A DNA stretch of 64,000 nt, from contig NZ_CP038452.1 of assembly GCF_004684245.1 (NCBI RefSeq), positions 682,001 to 746,000 of the forward strand, given 5' to 3'. Under the pieces are notes generated by a model that was not told the DNA's origin, did not search any database, and saw only the letters and a list, made by a program, of their open reading frames with translations. Positions 40,723-49,568 of the stretch are shown here, in pieces (the first letter of the stretch is position 1; each line of letters opens with the position of its first letter). The stretch comes from Thermus caldilimi. GTDB taxonomy: Bacteria; Deinococcota; Deinococci; Deinococcales; Thermaceae. A program made the position numbers and the translations under genes.

Positions 40723-42027
40723 CTACCTCCTGAACATTCCCATGAGTCCCCGGCCCTTGTTCTTCTCCAGGGACTTCATTAGGGCCTTGGTTTCCTCAAA
40801 GGCCTTGATGAAGCGGTTGATCTCCTGCACGCTGGTGCCGCTTCCCCTGGCGATGCGCTTGCGCCGGGAGGCGTTTAGGATGCGGGGGTCCTTTCGCTCC
40901 TCGGGGGTCATGGAAAGGACGATGGCCTCCAGGCGCTTGATGGCCCTATCGTCCACCTGGACCCCAGCGGGCAAGGCCTTACCCACCCCCGGAAGCATGG
41001 CGAGGATCTCTGAGAAAGAGCCCAGGCGCTTGAGGTTCTGCATCTGCTTAAGGAAATCCTCCAGGGTGAGCTCCTTAGCGGACTTGGGTGTTTCGGCCTC
41101 GAGGCCCGCAGCCCGAACCTTCTCCGCCAGGGTGGCCACATCCCCCATGCCCAGGATGCGGCTCGCCAGCCGGTCGGGGTAGAAAGGTTCCAGGCCCTCG
41201 GGGCGCTCGGAAACCCCGGCGAAGTAAATGGGCTTCCCCGTCACGTGCCGGGCCGAAAGAGCCGCCCCGCCCCGGGCATCCCCATCCAGCTTGGTGAGGA
41301 TGAGCCCCGTGACCCCCACCCGCTCGTCAAAAGCTTTAGCCACCGAAAGGGCCTCCTGGCCCGTCATGGCATCCAGGACCAGGAGCACCTCGTCAGGGTT
41401 CATGGCCTCCTTGAGACGGGCAAGCTCCGCCATCAAAGGCTCGTCGATCTGCAGGCGCCCGGCGGTGTCCACCAGGATGAGGTCGCGAACCTCCTGCCTG
41501 GCCCTCTCCTCCACCCGGCGGCGGATGGACTCGGGGCTCTCCCCATCCTGCACCTCCAGAACCGGTACCCCGATCTTTTCCCCCAGGATGCGAAGCTGCT
41601 CCCGGGCTGCCGGGCGCTGGGTGTCGGCCGCCACCAGCAGGGGCCTCCTTCCCTTCCCCTTGTAGAAAAGGGCCAGCTTGGCCGCGGTGGTGGTTTTACC
41701 GGATCCCTGGAGCCCCACCAGGAACCACAGGTTCTGGTTCTTCAGGGTGGGGAAACGGGGTTCCCCGCCCAAGGCCTCCTTCAGGGCCTCGTAGACCGTG
41801 GCCAGGACCACCTCCGCCGGGGTGAGGCTTTCCAGGACCTTCTGGCCCAAGGACTTCTCCCGGACACTTTCCACAAAGGCCTTCGCCACCTCCAGGTTCA
41901 CGTCGGCCTCCATCAGAGCCCGACGGATCTCCCTGAGGGTGGCCTTCAGGTCCTCCTCGGTGATACGGCCCCGTCCCCTTAAGCGGTCTATGGCCTCCTG
42001 CAGTCTTCCCGCCAGCTTCGCAAACAT
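40723..42027 (-). CDS. ffh: Signal recognition particle protein Ffh
   Basis: 434 residues from the ATG at 42027 (MFAKLAGRLQEAIDRLRGRG), preceded by GGGAGG. NG domain with GLQGSGKT at 105-112, DTAGR, TKLDGDARGG, then the Met-rich M domain (LEDFLKQMQNLKRLG, SMTPEERKDPRILN, RRKRIARGSG), which binds signal peptides and 4.5S RNA. It targets nascent membrane proteins to FtsY. An in-frame GTG or ATG 15 bp further up has no family support. The first gene of the rpsP-rplS operon. Confidence 0.97.
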   Translation of the reverse strand: MFAKLAGRLQEAIDRLRGRGRITEEDLKATLREIRRALMEADVNLEVAKAFVESVREKSLGQKVLESLTPAEVVLATVYEALKEALGGEPRFPTLKNQNLWFLVGLQGSGKTTTAAKLALFYKGKGRRPLLVAADTQRPAAREQLRILGEKIGVPVLEVQDGESPESIRRRVEERARQEVRDLILVDTAGRLQIDEPLMAELARLKEAMNPDEVLLVLDAMTGQEALSVAKAFDERVGVTGLILTKLDGDARGGAALSARHVTGKPIYFAGVSERPEGLEPFYPDRLASRILGMGDVATLAEKVRAAGLEAETPKSAKELTLEDFLKQMQNLKRLGSFSEILAMLPGVGKALPAGVQVDDRAIKRLEAIVLSMTPEERKDPRILNASRRKRIARGSGTSVQEINRFIKAFEETKALMKSLEKNKGRGLMGMFRR

Positions 42028-42055
42028 GAGCCTCCCGGCCACCAGGCCGGGCCTT

Positions 42056-42085
42056 AGGATAGGCCAGACCCCTTGAGCGTGTCAA
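42056..42085 (-). promoter_or_regulatory. ffh operon promoter
   Basis: TTGACA (42080-42085), an 18-bp spacer and TATCCT (42056-42061) on the - strand, about 30 bp before the ffh ATG. A perfect -35 box. It is divergent from the mgtE promoter. Confidence 0.75.
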
Positions 42086-42118
42086 CCTCAATTTTTCCCA
42101 CATTTCTAGTGGCCATGG

Positions 42119-42147
42119 TTGACGGCCCCGACGGGGAACCCTAGGCT
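42119..42147 (+). promoter_or_regulatory. mgtE promoter
   Basis: TTGACG (42119-42124), a 17-bp spacer and TAGGCT (42142-42147). It implies a leader of about 80 nt before the GTG at 42235, long for this genome. Confidence 0.6.
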
Positions 42148-42154
42148 AAGGAAG

Positions 42155-42237
42155 GTATGCTAGGGGCTTTGCCCTCGAGTCCTAGGCCCTGAAGGCCGCC
42201 CAACAGGCGGCCTTCGGGTGAAAGGAGGCCGCCTGTG
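42155..42237 (+). ncRNA. Structured mgtE leader with two mutually exclusive hairpins
   Basis: Hairpin 1 pairs GAAGGCCGCC (42191-42200) with GGCGGCCTTC (42206-42215) around loop CAACA. Hairpin 2 pairs ACAGGCGGCCT (42203-42213) with AGGCCGCCTGT (42226-42236), 11 perfect pairs that cover the end of the Shine-Dalgarno AAAGGAGG (42221-42228) and the GTG start. Both use GGCGGCC, so only one can form. It does not match the M-box Mg2+ riboswitch. A translation on/off switch is inferred. Confidence 0.6.
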
Positions 42238-43584
42238 GAGACGACCCTTTCCCCTCTGCGCCAAGCCCTGCAAGAAGGCGACACCCTGAAGCTAAAGAGG
42301 CTTCTGGAGGAAACCCATCCCCGGGACCTGTTGGCCCTTTGGGATGACCTCGAGGGGGAACACCGCTACGTGGTCCTCACCCTCCTTCCCAAGGACCGGG
42401 CCGCGGAGGTCTTCGCCAACCTCCCTGCGGAGGAACAGGCAGAGTACTTGAAGACCCTTCCCCCCTGGCGGGTGCGGGAGCTCTTGGGGGAGCTCTCCCT
42501 GGACGACCTGGCCGACGCCCTCCAGGCGGTGGAGGAGGAAGACCCCGGTCTAGCCCACCGCCTTAAGGAGGCCCTGGACCCTGAGACCCGGGCCGAGGTG
42601 GAGGAGCTCACCCAGTACGAGGAGGACGAGGCAGGCGGCCTCATGACCCCCGAGTACGTGGCGGTGCGGGAGGGTATGACCGTGGAGGAGGTCATCCGCT
42701 TCCTGCGCCGGGCCGCCCCCGATGCGGAAACCATTTACTACATTTACGTGGTGGACGAGGCGGGCCGCCTCAAGGGGGTCCTGTCCTTGAGGGACCTCAT
42801 CGTGGCCGACCCGAAGACCAAGGTGGCGGAGATCATGAACCCCAAGGTGGTCTTCGCCCGCACGGACACCGACCAGGAAGAGGTGGCCCGCCTCATGGCC
42901 GACTACGACTTCACCGTCTTGCCCGTGGTGGACGAGGACGGGGTACTGGTGGGTATCGTCACGGTGGACGACGTGCTGGACGTCTTGGAAGAGGAGGCCA
43001 CGGAGGACATCCACCGGCTGGCGGCGGTGGACGTGCCCGACCTGGTCTACAGCCAGGCCTCCCCCATCGCCCTCTGGATGGCCCGGGTGCGCTGGCTGGT
43101 GATCCTGATCCTCACCGGCATGGTCACCAGTTCCATCCTCCAGGGGTTCGAGAGCCTCTTGGACGCCCTGACCGCCCTGGCCTTCTACGTTCCCGTGCTC
43201 ATCGGCACCGGGGGGAACACGGGCAACCAGTCGGCCACCCTCATCATCCGGGCCCTGGCCACCCGGGACCTGGATCTTAAGGACTGGCGCCGAGTCCTGC
43301 TAAAGGAGGGTGCCGTGGGCTTTCTCCTGGGCCTCACCCTGGCCCTCCTCCTCCTGGGCAAGGTGGTCCTGGACGGACAGTGGGCCCTGGTGCCGGTGGT
43401 GGGCCTAGCCCTCTTCCTCATCGTCCTCTTTGCCAACCTGGTGGGAGCCCTCCTGCCCTTTGCCCTGAGGCGCCTCGGGGTGGACCCGGCCCTTCTCTCC
43501 AACCCCCTCATCGCCACCCTCACCGACGTCACGGGCCTGCTCATCTACCTCACCTTGGCCCGCCTCCTCCTAAACTTGGCATGA
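42235..43584 (+). CDS. mgtE: Mg2+ channel MgtE
   Basis: 449 residues from a GTG with GGAGG 6 nt upstream. The N domain (about 1-130) is a helical superhelix (ALQEGDTLKLKRLLEETHPRD), then two CBS domains (about 135-255; GLMTPEYVAVREGMTV, EIMNPKVVFARTDTDQ), and a five-helix pore with the selectivity segment GGNTGNQSATLIIRALA. This is the architecture of the structurally known Thermus channel that closes when the cytosolic domain binds Mg2+. The 80-nt leader may add RNA-level control. Its stop overlaps the next ATG (ATGATG). Confidence 0.96.
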   Translation: METTLSPLRQALQEGDTLKLKRLLEETHPRDLLALWDDLEGEHRYVVLTLLPKDRAAEVFANLPAEEQAEYLKTLPPWRVRELLGELSLDDLADALQAVEEEDPGLAHRLKEALDPETRAEVEELTQYEEDEAGGLMTPEYVAVREGMTVEEVIRFLRRAAPDAETIYYIYVVDEAGRLKGVLSLRDLIVADPKTKVAEIMNPKVVFARTDTDQEEVARLMADYDFTVLPVVDEDGVLVGIVTVDDVLDVLEEEATEDIHRLAAVDVPDLVYSQASPIALWMARVRWLVILILTGMVTSSILQGFESLLDALTALAFYVPVLIGTGGNTGNQSATLIIRALATRDLDLKDWRRVLLKEGAVGFLLGLTLALLLLGKVVLDGQWALVPVVGLALFLIVLFANLVGALLPFALRRLGVDPALLSNPLIATLTDVTGLLIYLTLARLLLNLA

Positions 43585-43973
43585 TGCGGCTACGCATGGT
43601 GGTGGAGTGGAGCAAGGGAAGCCCCTTCCGCTATGCCTGGAAGGGGGGGTCCCTGGCCCTGGTGGCTGTGGACCAACCGGCGCCGGTGAACTATGGCCTC
43701 ATCCCTGGCCTCATCAACCCCGCCGACGGGGAAGAGGTGGATGCGGTTTTCCTGGGACCTCCCCTCTCCCCGGGAACCGAGGTGGAGGGGGAAGTGGTGG
43801 GCATGGTGTGGCTGACGGATGGGGATCACAAGATCCTCCTCGAGGCCCAGGGGCAGGGGCCAAGCCCAAGGGAAGCCCAAGAACTCCTCGCCTGGTTCCA
43901 CCAAAGCCGCAAGCCCCTTCTCCTCAGCCCACAAGAGGCCAGGGACTGGCTGGAGAAGTTGCTCAGAGGATAA
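43581..43973 (+). CDS. Short inorganic-pyrophosphatase-like protein
   Basis: 130 residues, against about 175 for family I pyrophosphatases. Recognisable pieces in order: VEWSKGSPFRYAW (EVPKGS..KYE-like), PVNYGLIPGL (DYGFIPGT-like), DGEEVDAVFLGPPLSPGTEVEG (DGDPLDVLVL-like, with one Asp replaced by Glu) and LTDGDHKILLEA (D..D.K). Some metal ligands are kept and some changed, so activity is uncertain. Overlap with mgtE is 4 bp, so it is translated with the Mg2+ channel. Its last 11 bp overlap convergent queA. Start at 43581 chosen for coupling; a second ATG follows at 43584. Confidence 0.65.
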   Translation: MMRLRMVVEWSKGSPFRYAWKGGSLALVAVDQPAPVNYGLIPGLINPADGEEVDAVFLGPPLSPGTEVEGEVVGMVWLTDGDHKILLEAQGQGPSPREAQELLAWFHQSRKPLLLSPQEARDWLEKLLRG

Positions 43974-44997
43974 GCATAGCGTCCCCTAAAGAGTAAAACC
44001 GGTACCGCTCCACCACCGCAAGCCGGTACGCCTCCATGGTTCTTTCGTAGCCTAGGAAGGCGGCCACCAGCATGAGGAGGGTGGAACGGGGCAGGTGGAA
44101 GTTGGTGAAAAGAGCGTCTATGACCTGGAAGGCATAGGGCGGGCGGATGAAAAGCCGGGTTTCCCCCATCCCCGGCACCACCTCCATCCCTTCCCGGAAG
44201 GCACTCTCCAAGGCCCGGACCACGGTGGTGCCCACCGCCACCACCCTCCGGCCCTCCTTCTTGGCCCGGTTGATGGCTTCTGCGGTTTCCTCAGGGATTT
44301 CGTAGGGCTCAGGATGCATCTCGTGCTTCTCGGGATCCCCTTTCACCGGGCGGAAGGTGCCGGGGCCCACGTGCAGGGTGAGGTAGCGGAGCTCCACCCC
44401 CGCCTCCGCCAGGCGCCTCAGCAGCTCGGGGGTGAAGTGCAGACCCGCGGTAGGAGCGGCCACAGAACCCGGGCGCCTGGCGTACACGGTCTGGTAGCGT
44501 TCCGGAGGAATTTGGGACTTGATGTAGGGGGGCAGGGGCACCTCCCCCACCTCCTCCAGGTGAGCCATCAGGTCCCCCTGGAAACGGAGGAGCCGCACCC
44601 CATCCTCCTCCACCCCCACCACCTCCGCCTCAAGGTCCGGAACCACGCGAAGGTCCCGGGGAGATAGAAAGCGGAGCCTGGTGCCGGGCTTGGCCTTGCG
44701 GCCGGGCCCCACCAGGGCCTCCCAAAGCCCTAGAGCCCGCTCCCGCACCAAAAGCACCTCCACCCTGCCCCCCGTGGGTCTTTGGGCCAAGAGGCGGGCG
44801 GGGATCACCTTGCTCTCGTTAAAGACCAGCACATCCCCAGGGCGAAGGTACTCGGGAAGGTCCCTGACCTGGCGATGCTCGGCCCGAAAGGCCCCTTCCC
44901 GGCGGACCACCAGCATCCGGGCCCTGTCCCTAGGCTCCACCCCTTCCTGGGCGATGAGCTCCGGGGGAAGAAAATAGTCGTAGGCCTCGAGGTTCAT
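43963..44997 (-). CDS. queA: S-adenosylmethionine:tRNA ribosyltransferase-isomerase
   Basis: 344 residues opening MNLEAYDYFLPPELIAQEG, with AAPTAGLHFTPELL, GTFRPVKGD and the C-terminal YAFQVIDALFTNFHLPRSTLLMLVAAF. It transfers the ribosyl part of SAM to preQ1 in tRNA to make epoxyqueuosine. It overlaps the NYN gene by 4 bp, the last gene of the ymdB-ppc-NYN-queA transcript. Confidence 0.97.
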   Translation of the reverse strand: MNLEAYDYFLPPELIAQEGVEPRDRARMLVVRREGAFRAEHRQVRDLPEYLRPGDVLVFNESKVIPARLLAQRPTGGRVEVLLVRERALGLWEALVGPGRKAKPGTRLRFLSPRDLRVVPDLEAEVVGVEEDGVRLLRFQGDLMAHLEEVGEVPLPPYIKSQIPPERYQTVYARRPGSVAAPTAGLHFTPELLRRLAEAGVELRYLTLHVGPGTFRPVKGDPEKHEMHPEPYEIPEETAEAINRAKKEGRRVVAVGTTVVRALESAFREGMEVVPGMGETRLFIRPPYAFQVIDALFTNFHLPRSTLLMLVAAFLGYERTMEAYRLAVVERYRFYSLGDAMLIL

Positions 44998-45530
44998 CGC
45001 TCGGTGTTCTTGGGCTCCATGAAGGCATGCGGGATATCGGGAAGGTGCACGAAGCGGTCCACAGCATCGATGAGCTTTTGCGCCGTGGTCTCCCGGAAGG
45101 CGATCACCTCCACCCGGATGCCCCGTTCCATGAGGACCTCGAGAATCTCCACAAAGTCCCCATCCCCGCTTCCCAGGACCACCACATCCAGGTGAGGCAT
45201 AAGCCGCACCATGTCCGCGGCGATGCCCATGTCCCAGTTCCCCTCGTAGATGGGCTTTCCGCCCTCACCCAGCTCCTTCACCGTGAGGTACATGCGCCGC
45301 ACCCGGTAGCCGATGGTGGAAAGCTTGTAAATGAAGGGCCAGGCGGAGGTATCCCCCTCCTTTTCCACCACGTAGGCGGTGGCCCGCACCAGACGCCTCC
45401 CCCCCACGGCGAACCGCAGGAGGCTTTCAAAGTTCACGTTGCGCTCGTAGTAATCCCGAGCGGAGTGGTAAAGGTTCTGGGTGTCCACGAAAACCCCCAC
45501 CCGCTGGTCAGGATGCTGGCCAAGCTCCAT
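44994..45530 (-). CDS. NYN/LabA-domain protein (putative PIN-like RNase)
   Basis: 178 residues. The N-terminal VGVFVDTQNLYHSAR carries the first catalytic Asp and Asn of the NYN fold, WDMGIAADM the second acidic site, and VVLGSGDGDFVEIL the third. This is the LabA/DUF88 group, thought to be metal-dependent RNases. It lies between ppc (11 bp) and queA (4-bp overlap), so an RNA-processing role alongside queA is possible. Confidence 0.82.
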   Translation of the reverse strand: MELGQHPDQRVGVFVDTQNLYHSARDYYERNVNFESLLRFAVGGRRLVRATAYVVEKEGDTSAWPFIYKLSTIGYRVRRMYLTVKELGEGGKPIYEGNWDMGIAADMVRLMPHLDVVVLGSGDGDFVEILEVLMERGIRVEVIAFRETTAQKLIDAVDRFVHLPDIPHAFMEPKNTER

Positions 45531-45541
45531 CGGCCTCCATC

Positions 45542-48127
45542 TTAACCCGCATTTCTAAGGCCCGCCGCCACCCCCAGGATGGAAAGGAGAAGGGCCTTCT
45601 TCAAGGCTTCATCCTCCCGGCCCCCAGGAGCGCGGTAGCGGCGGAGAAGCTCTACCTGCACGAAGTTGATGGGGTCCACGTAGGGGTTACGCAAGGCGAT
45701 CTGTCTTTCCAGGGTCCTTTGGTTGTGAAGGAGAGGGGCCTGGAAGATGCTTTCCAAAAGCGCCACCGTCTTTTGGTACTCCTGGGCGAGGCCGTGGAAG
45801 AGGAAGTGTAGCTTTTCCGGTACCAGGCGCAGGTAAAGCTCCGCCACCCCCAAATCCGCCTTGGCCAAGGCCATGGCGGCATTCTCCAGGGTAGTGGCAA
45901 AGAAGGGCCACTCCCGGTACATCCGCCTGAGAAGGTCCAGGGGCCAGGCCTCCAGGGCCGTAAGCCCGTACCAGCCGGGCAGGAGCAGGCGCACCTGGGT
46001 CCAGGCCATCACCCAGGGAATAGCCCTGAGGTCGCGGATCTCCCGCACCCGGCCGTGGCGGTACACAGGGCGGCTGGCAATGGGGAGTTCCCCAATCTCC
46101 CGGATGGGGGTAAAAGCCTCAAAAAAGGGGAAGAAACCCTCCTGGGCCAAAAGGGCCCGGTAGCGGCGCATGCTCTCTTCCCCTGCCCGCCCCAAAGCCT
46201 CCCGCCACTCAGGTCTGGGCTCCACTCCCTCCCCCAAGGCCGCCTGGGCGAAGTGAAAGAGGAGTTGTTCCAGGTGGCGCACGGCCAGCTCAGGGTGACT
46301 GTACCGGTCCGCCAAGGCTTCCCCCTGCTCCGTGAGGCGAATGCGGTGCCCCACGCTCCTGGGAGGCAGGCTGGCGATGGCCCGGCCCGCAGGCCCCCCG
46401 CCCCGGGCAGTGGAGGTACCCCGGCCATGGAAGAAGAAAACCGGCAGGCCGAAGCTTTGCCCCACCTTGGCTAAGGCCTCCTGGGCCTCGTAAAGGGCCA
46501 GGTTGGCAGCCAGGAAGCCGGCATCTTTGTTGGAATCGGAGTAGCCGATCATGATCTCCACCCCGCCCCGGCCCCGGGCGTGGGCCAGGAAGACGGGGTT
46601 TTGCAGAAGGCGGATGAGCACCTCCGGGGCCCGGTGGAGGTCCTCGAGGGTCTCAAAGAGGGGCACCACATCCAGGGGCAAAGGGGCTCCCGGCCGGTAA
46701 AGCCCCACCTCACGGGCGAGAAGGAACACGGAAAGGAGATCCCCGGGGTGGTGGGTCATGGACACCACGTGGGCCCCCTTGTCCCGCCAGGCCCGAAAGG
46801 CCCCGAGCGCCACCCGCAGGGCCTCCCCCTGGGGCTCGTGGCCCACGGGAAGGAGGGGACGGGCGCTTCTCAGCTCCTCGGTGAGGAGGGCCTCCTGGGC
46901 CTCGGGGGGCAAAGAGAGAAAATCGGGGTGGACTCCTCCCACCCTAAGAAGCTCCGCCGCGGCCTCCAAAAGCTTCCCAGACTCCTCCCGTAGGTCCAGG
47001 GGGGCAAGCTCCAGGCCGAAGGCGAAAAGGCGGACCTCGAGGGGACGGAGGAAGGAGGCCGCCACCTGGTCCAGGCCCACGGAGGCCAGGCCCTCCTCCG
47101 CCACCCTCAGGGCTCGCAAAAGCTCCTCCGTGCTCACCTCCCCCTTCTCCAGGCGGGCGTAGAGCCTGGCGAAAAACCGCCGGTAGGGCTCCCCGGGGAA
47201 ACGCTCCGTTCCCTCCCCTCCCTCCCGCACTCCCCTGGGCACGGGAACTTTGGTTTCGGAAAGGGAAAGGTCCCGCACCAGGTTTTCCAGTTCCAGCAAA
47301 AACCGCTCCCGGGCCACCTGGCGAGCATATCGGGCGGCAAAGGCGGTCACCTCAGGGGTGACGAAGGGGTTGCCATCCCGGTCCCCTCCGATCCAGCTCC
47401 TGAAGCGCACCGGGCTCTTCAGGCGGGGGCGCCTGCCATAGACCTTCTCCAGAGCGGCCTCGAGGCCCTCCACCACCCGGGGCACCGCCTGCCAGAGGGT
47501 GGTGGGCAGGTAGTAAAGCCCGCCCTTGATCTCGTCCTCCACCGTGGGCCTGGCCTTACGCACCTCCTCGGTGGCGTAGAGCAGGGCCACCCTGGCCGCC
47601 AAGCGGGAACGGTCTTGGGCCTCCAGCTCCTCCTGTAGTCTTTCCAGATGGTGCCTTAGGGTCCGCCTGCGGGTTTCGGTGGGATGGGCGGTAAAGGTGA
47701 GCCATAACTCTAGGCGGTTCAGGTGGGCCTCCACCTCTTCCAGGGAAAGCCCCCTTTCCTTCAAGGCCCTGGCCAGGGCCAAGAAGCCCTCGGGCCTCGG
47801 GCTCTCCGGGGTTTCCGCCTGGGCCCTAAGGCGGTTCACCCGCACCCGGTGCCTCTCCTCCGCCAGGTTCACCAGGTGGAAGTAATGGGTAAAAGCCCGT
47901 ACTAGGGCCTCGGCCTCCTCGAGGGAAAGCCCCTCCACCCGCTTCAAAAGGGTGGTCCTCGCTCCTTCGTCCCCCTGTCGTCGGGCCTTGGATAGGAGGC
48001 GCACCTCCTCCACCAAGGCGAAAAAACGCTCCCCCGAAACCGCCCGGATGGCCTCCCCCAGAAGGCGGCCCAGAAGGTCCACTTCTGCCCGCAAGAGGTC
48101 AAAGGTATCCTCCCTCGCAGGCTTCAC
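45542..48127 (-). CDS. ppc: Phosphoenolpyruvate carboxylase
   Basis: 861 residues. Catalytic motifs present: [14 protein letters not shown] (His), [12 protein letters not shown], the mobile-loop region [37 protein letters not shown], and a C-terminus ending GLRNAG where most enzymes end QNTG. It makes oxaloacetate from PEP and bicarbonate to refill the TCA cycle. The GTG at 48127 overlaps the TGA of the upstream metallophosphatase gene (GTGA) and has GGAGG upstream; an in-frame GTG 12 bp earlier is possible. Confidence 0.95.
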   Translation of the reverse strand: MKPAREDTFDLLRAEVDLLGRLLGEAIRAVSGERFFALVEEVRLLSKARRQGDEGARTTLLKRVEGLSLEEAEALVRAFTHYFHLVNLAEERHRVRVNRLRAQAETPESPRPEGFLALARALKERGLSLEEVEAHLNRLELWLTFTAHPTETRRRTLRHHLERLQEELEAQDRSRLAARVALLYATEEVRKARPTVEDEIKGGLYYLPTTLWQAVPRVVEGLEAALEKVYGRRPRLKSPVRFRSWIGGDRDGNPFVTPEVTAFAARYARQVARERFLLELENLVRDLSLSETKVPVPRGVREGGEGTERFPGEPYRRFFARLYARLEKGEVSTEELLRALRVAEEGLASVGLDQVAASFLRPLEVRLFAFGLELAPLDLREESGKLLEAAAELLRVGGVHPDFLSLPPEAQEALLTEELRSARPLLPVGHEPQGEALRVALGAFRAWRDKGAHVVSMTHHPGDLLSVFLLAREVGLYRPGAPLPLDVVPLFETLEDLHRAPEVLIRLLQNPVFLAHARGRGGVEIMIGYSDSNKDAGFLAANLALYEAQEALAKVGQSFGLPVFFFHGRGTSTARGGGPAGRAIASLPPRSVGHRIRLTEQGEALADRYSHPELAVRHLEQLLFHFAQAALGEGVEPRPEWREALGRAGEESMRRYRALLAQEGFFPFFEAFTPIREIGELPIASRPVYRHGRVREIRDLRAIPWVMAWTQVRLLLPGWYGLTALEAWPLDLLRRMYREWPFFATTLENAAMALAKADLGVAELYLRLVPEKLHFLFHGLAQEYQKTVALLESIFQAPLLHNQRTLERQIALRNPYVDPINFVQVELLRRYRAPGGREDEALKKALLLSILGVAAGLRNAG

Positions 48128-48881
48128 GGCTCCTCCCACACGTAAGGACCTATGGAAACCCCTTTGCCGCCTTCGAAAACCAGCTCGGTGGCATGGAAGC
48201 GCGCCCTTCCCTGGGCAGCCCGAAAAGGCTGGGGCCTGCCCGTAAGGAAGCGGGCCAGGAAGGTCTCCACCTCCCCACCGATGATGGAGGCATATGTGCC
48301 GGTCATGCCCACGTCGGTCTGGTACAGGGTTCCCTTCGGCAGACGCATGGCATCTAGGGTGGGCACATGGGTGTGGGTGCCCAGCACGGCCGTGACCCGC
48401 CCATCCAGGTAGTGGGCCAGGGCCATCTTCTCGCTGGTGGCCTCAGCATGCACCTCCACCAGGAGGTAATCCGCCTTCTCCTGAGCTAAAAGGGCATCCA
48501 GGGTGCGGAAGGGATCGTCCAGGGGATCCATGAAGATCCGGCCCATCACCTGCACGAAGAGAAGGCTCTCCCCCCCTGCGCTAAGCCGCCACCACCCCCG
48601 CCCTGGGGTGCCGGGGGGTAGTTAAGGGCCCGCACCACGGGCTCCCCTTCCAAAAGCTCGTAGACCTCCTTGTGATCCCAAGCGTGGTTTCCCAGGGAAA
48701 CCAGGTCCACCCCCGCCTCGCGTAGGAGGCGGTAGGAACGCCGGTCCAGACCCTTACCCCGGGCGGCGTTCTCCCCGTTGGCTATGACCAGGTCATACTG
48801 GTCCCGGATGTCCGGCAGGTGGAGGCTCACCGCCCTCAGGCCGGGCTCAGCCATCACGTCGCCGATGAAGAGAACCCGCAT
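48124..48881 (-). pseudogene. ymdB: YmdB-family metallophosphatase, interrupted by one missing base
   Basis: The ATG at 48881 gives MRVLFIGDVMAEPGLRAVSL through LVIANGENAARGKG and SLGNHAWDHKEV, the metallophosphoesterase ligands, to NYPP. The frame then breaks at the G6/C6 run 48613-48618. One extra C restores GTPGRGWWRLSAGGESLLFV, leading into [28 protein letters not shown] and LGTHTHVPT and the stop at 48124, a full protein of about 252 residues of the YmdB cyclic-nucleotide phosphodiesterase family. Probably an undercalled homopolymer. TATAAT (48888-48893, - strand) ends 6 nt before the ATG, so the message is leaderless. It heads the ppc-NYN-queA group. Confidence 0.85.
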
Positions 48882-48918
48882 GGGGGCATTATACGCACCC
48901 ATGCGGGTCCTTCCAGGT

Positions 48919-49422
48919 TCAGCCTACCTTGATGTACGCGTACCCCTTGGCCTGAAGTTCTCCCAAAGCCCCCACCCCGGAAGGCACCCATTTAAGGAAC
49001 TCATCCGGAAGAAGTTTGTCCTTGGGGATGTTGTTCCGGCTAAAGGTGATCTCGCAGAGGTAGTACTCCACTCCAAGCTGGGCGAGCTGCTTCACCCGGC
49101 TGAACAAGGCCTCCCGGTCGTACTGGGCCGAGGCCCAGGGGGTACCCTCAAGATCCTTGAGGAAAAACTGCACCCCGGCCCCATGGGCCACCACCACGAT
49201 CTTGATCTTGAAGGGGTCGTTGTCGTACACGGACAGGTGGTTGCTGATGTTGGTCAGCATCTGTCCAAAGCGGTTGGGATCCCCGAAGTCCAGGTGGTAA
49301 ACCACGGCCACCGGGGTTTCCTTCTTGAAGTCTTTGTAGGCCAGCCGCTCGTTGGCCCGGGCTCCCAGCAGGGAACCTGCCCCCAGAAAAGCTCCTAACC
49401 TCAGCAGAAATCTGCGGTCCAT
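48919..49422 (-). CDS. Exported DsrE/DsrF-like protein
   Basis: 167 residues. The N-terminus MDRRFLLRLGAFLGAGSLLGARA is an export signal with an Arg-Arg pair followed by FLL, resembling a Tat signal. The mature part is a DsrE-like fold (VAVVYHLDFGDPNRFGQMLTNISNH...KIKIVVVAHGAGVQFFLKD) with one conserved Cys in EYYLCEIT. DsrE-type proteins carry sulfur or act in sulfur relay; periplasmic versions are poorly known. The ATG has GGGAGG upstream and a clear promoter. Confidence 0.75.
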   Translation of the reverse strand: MDRRFLLRLGAFLGAGSLLGARANERLAYKDFKKETPVAVVYHLDFGDPNRFGQMLTNISNHLSVYDNDPFKIKIVVVAHGAGVQFFLKDLEGTPWASAQYDREALFSRVKQLAQLGVEYYLCEITFSRNNIPKDKLLPDEFLKWVPSGVGALGELQAKGYAYIKVG

Positions 49423-49446
49423 GCTCCCTCCCTTCTATTGGGGGAA

Positions 49447-49476
49447 AGCATACACCCCCCACATTTCCTCCGTCAA
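49447..49476 (-). promoter_or_regulatory. Promoter of the DsrE-like gene
   Basis: TTGACG (49471-49476), an 18-bp spacer and TATGCT (49447-49452) on the - strand, 25 bp before the ATG. Gives a short leader with a Shine-Dalgarno. Confidence 0.7.
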
Positions 49477-49500
49477 GGGTATAAAGCGCCCTAAGGATAA

Positions 49501-49527
49501 GCCCAGCCCCTTAAACGGAGGCTGGGC
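49501..49527 (-). terminator. Hairpin after the small membrane protein gene
   Basis: GCCCAGCC (49501-49508) and GGCTGGGC (49520-49527) form an 8-bp stem with an 11-nt loop; on the - strand it is followed by TTATCCTT. Likely a terminator. Confidence 0.55.
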
Positions 49528-49568
49528 ACTTATTTCGGGTTATCCCAGGCTTTCCTCGAGCCGCTACC

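Noticed and set aside
42119..42234. M-box Mg2+ riboswitch before mgtE
   Set aside because: None of the conserved M-box blocks or its three-helix layout could be found in about 80 nt, which is also too short. The structure seen is a double hairpin.
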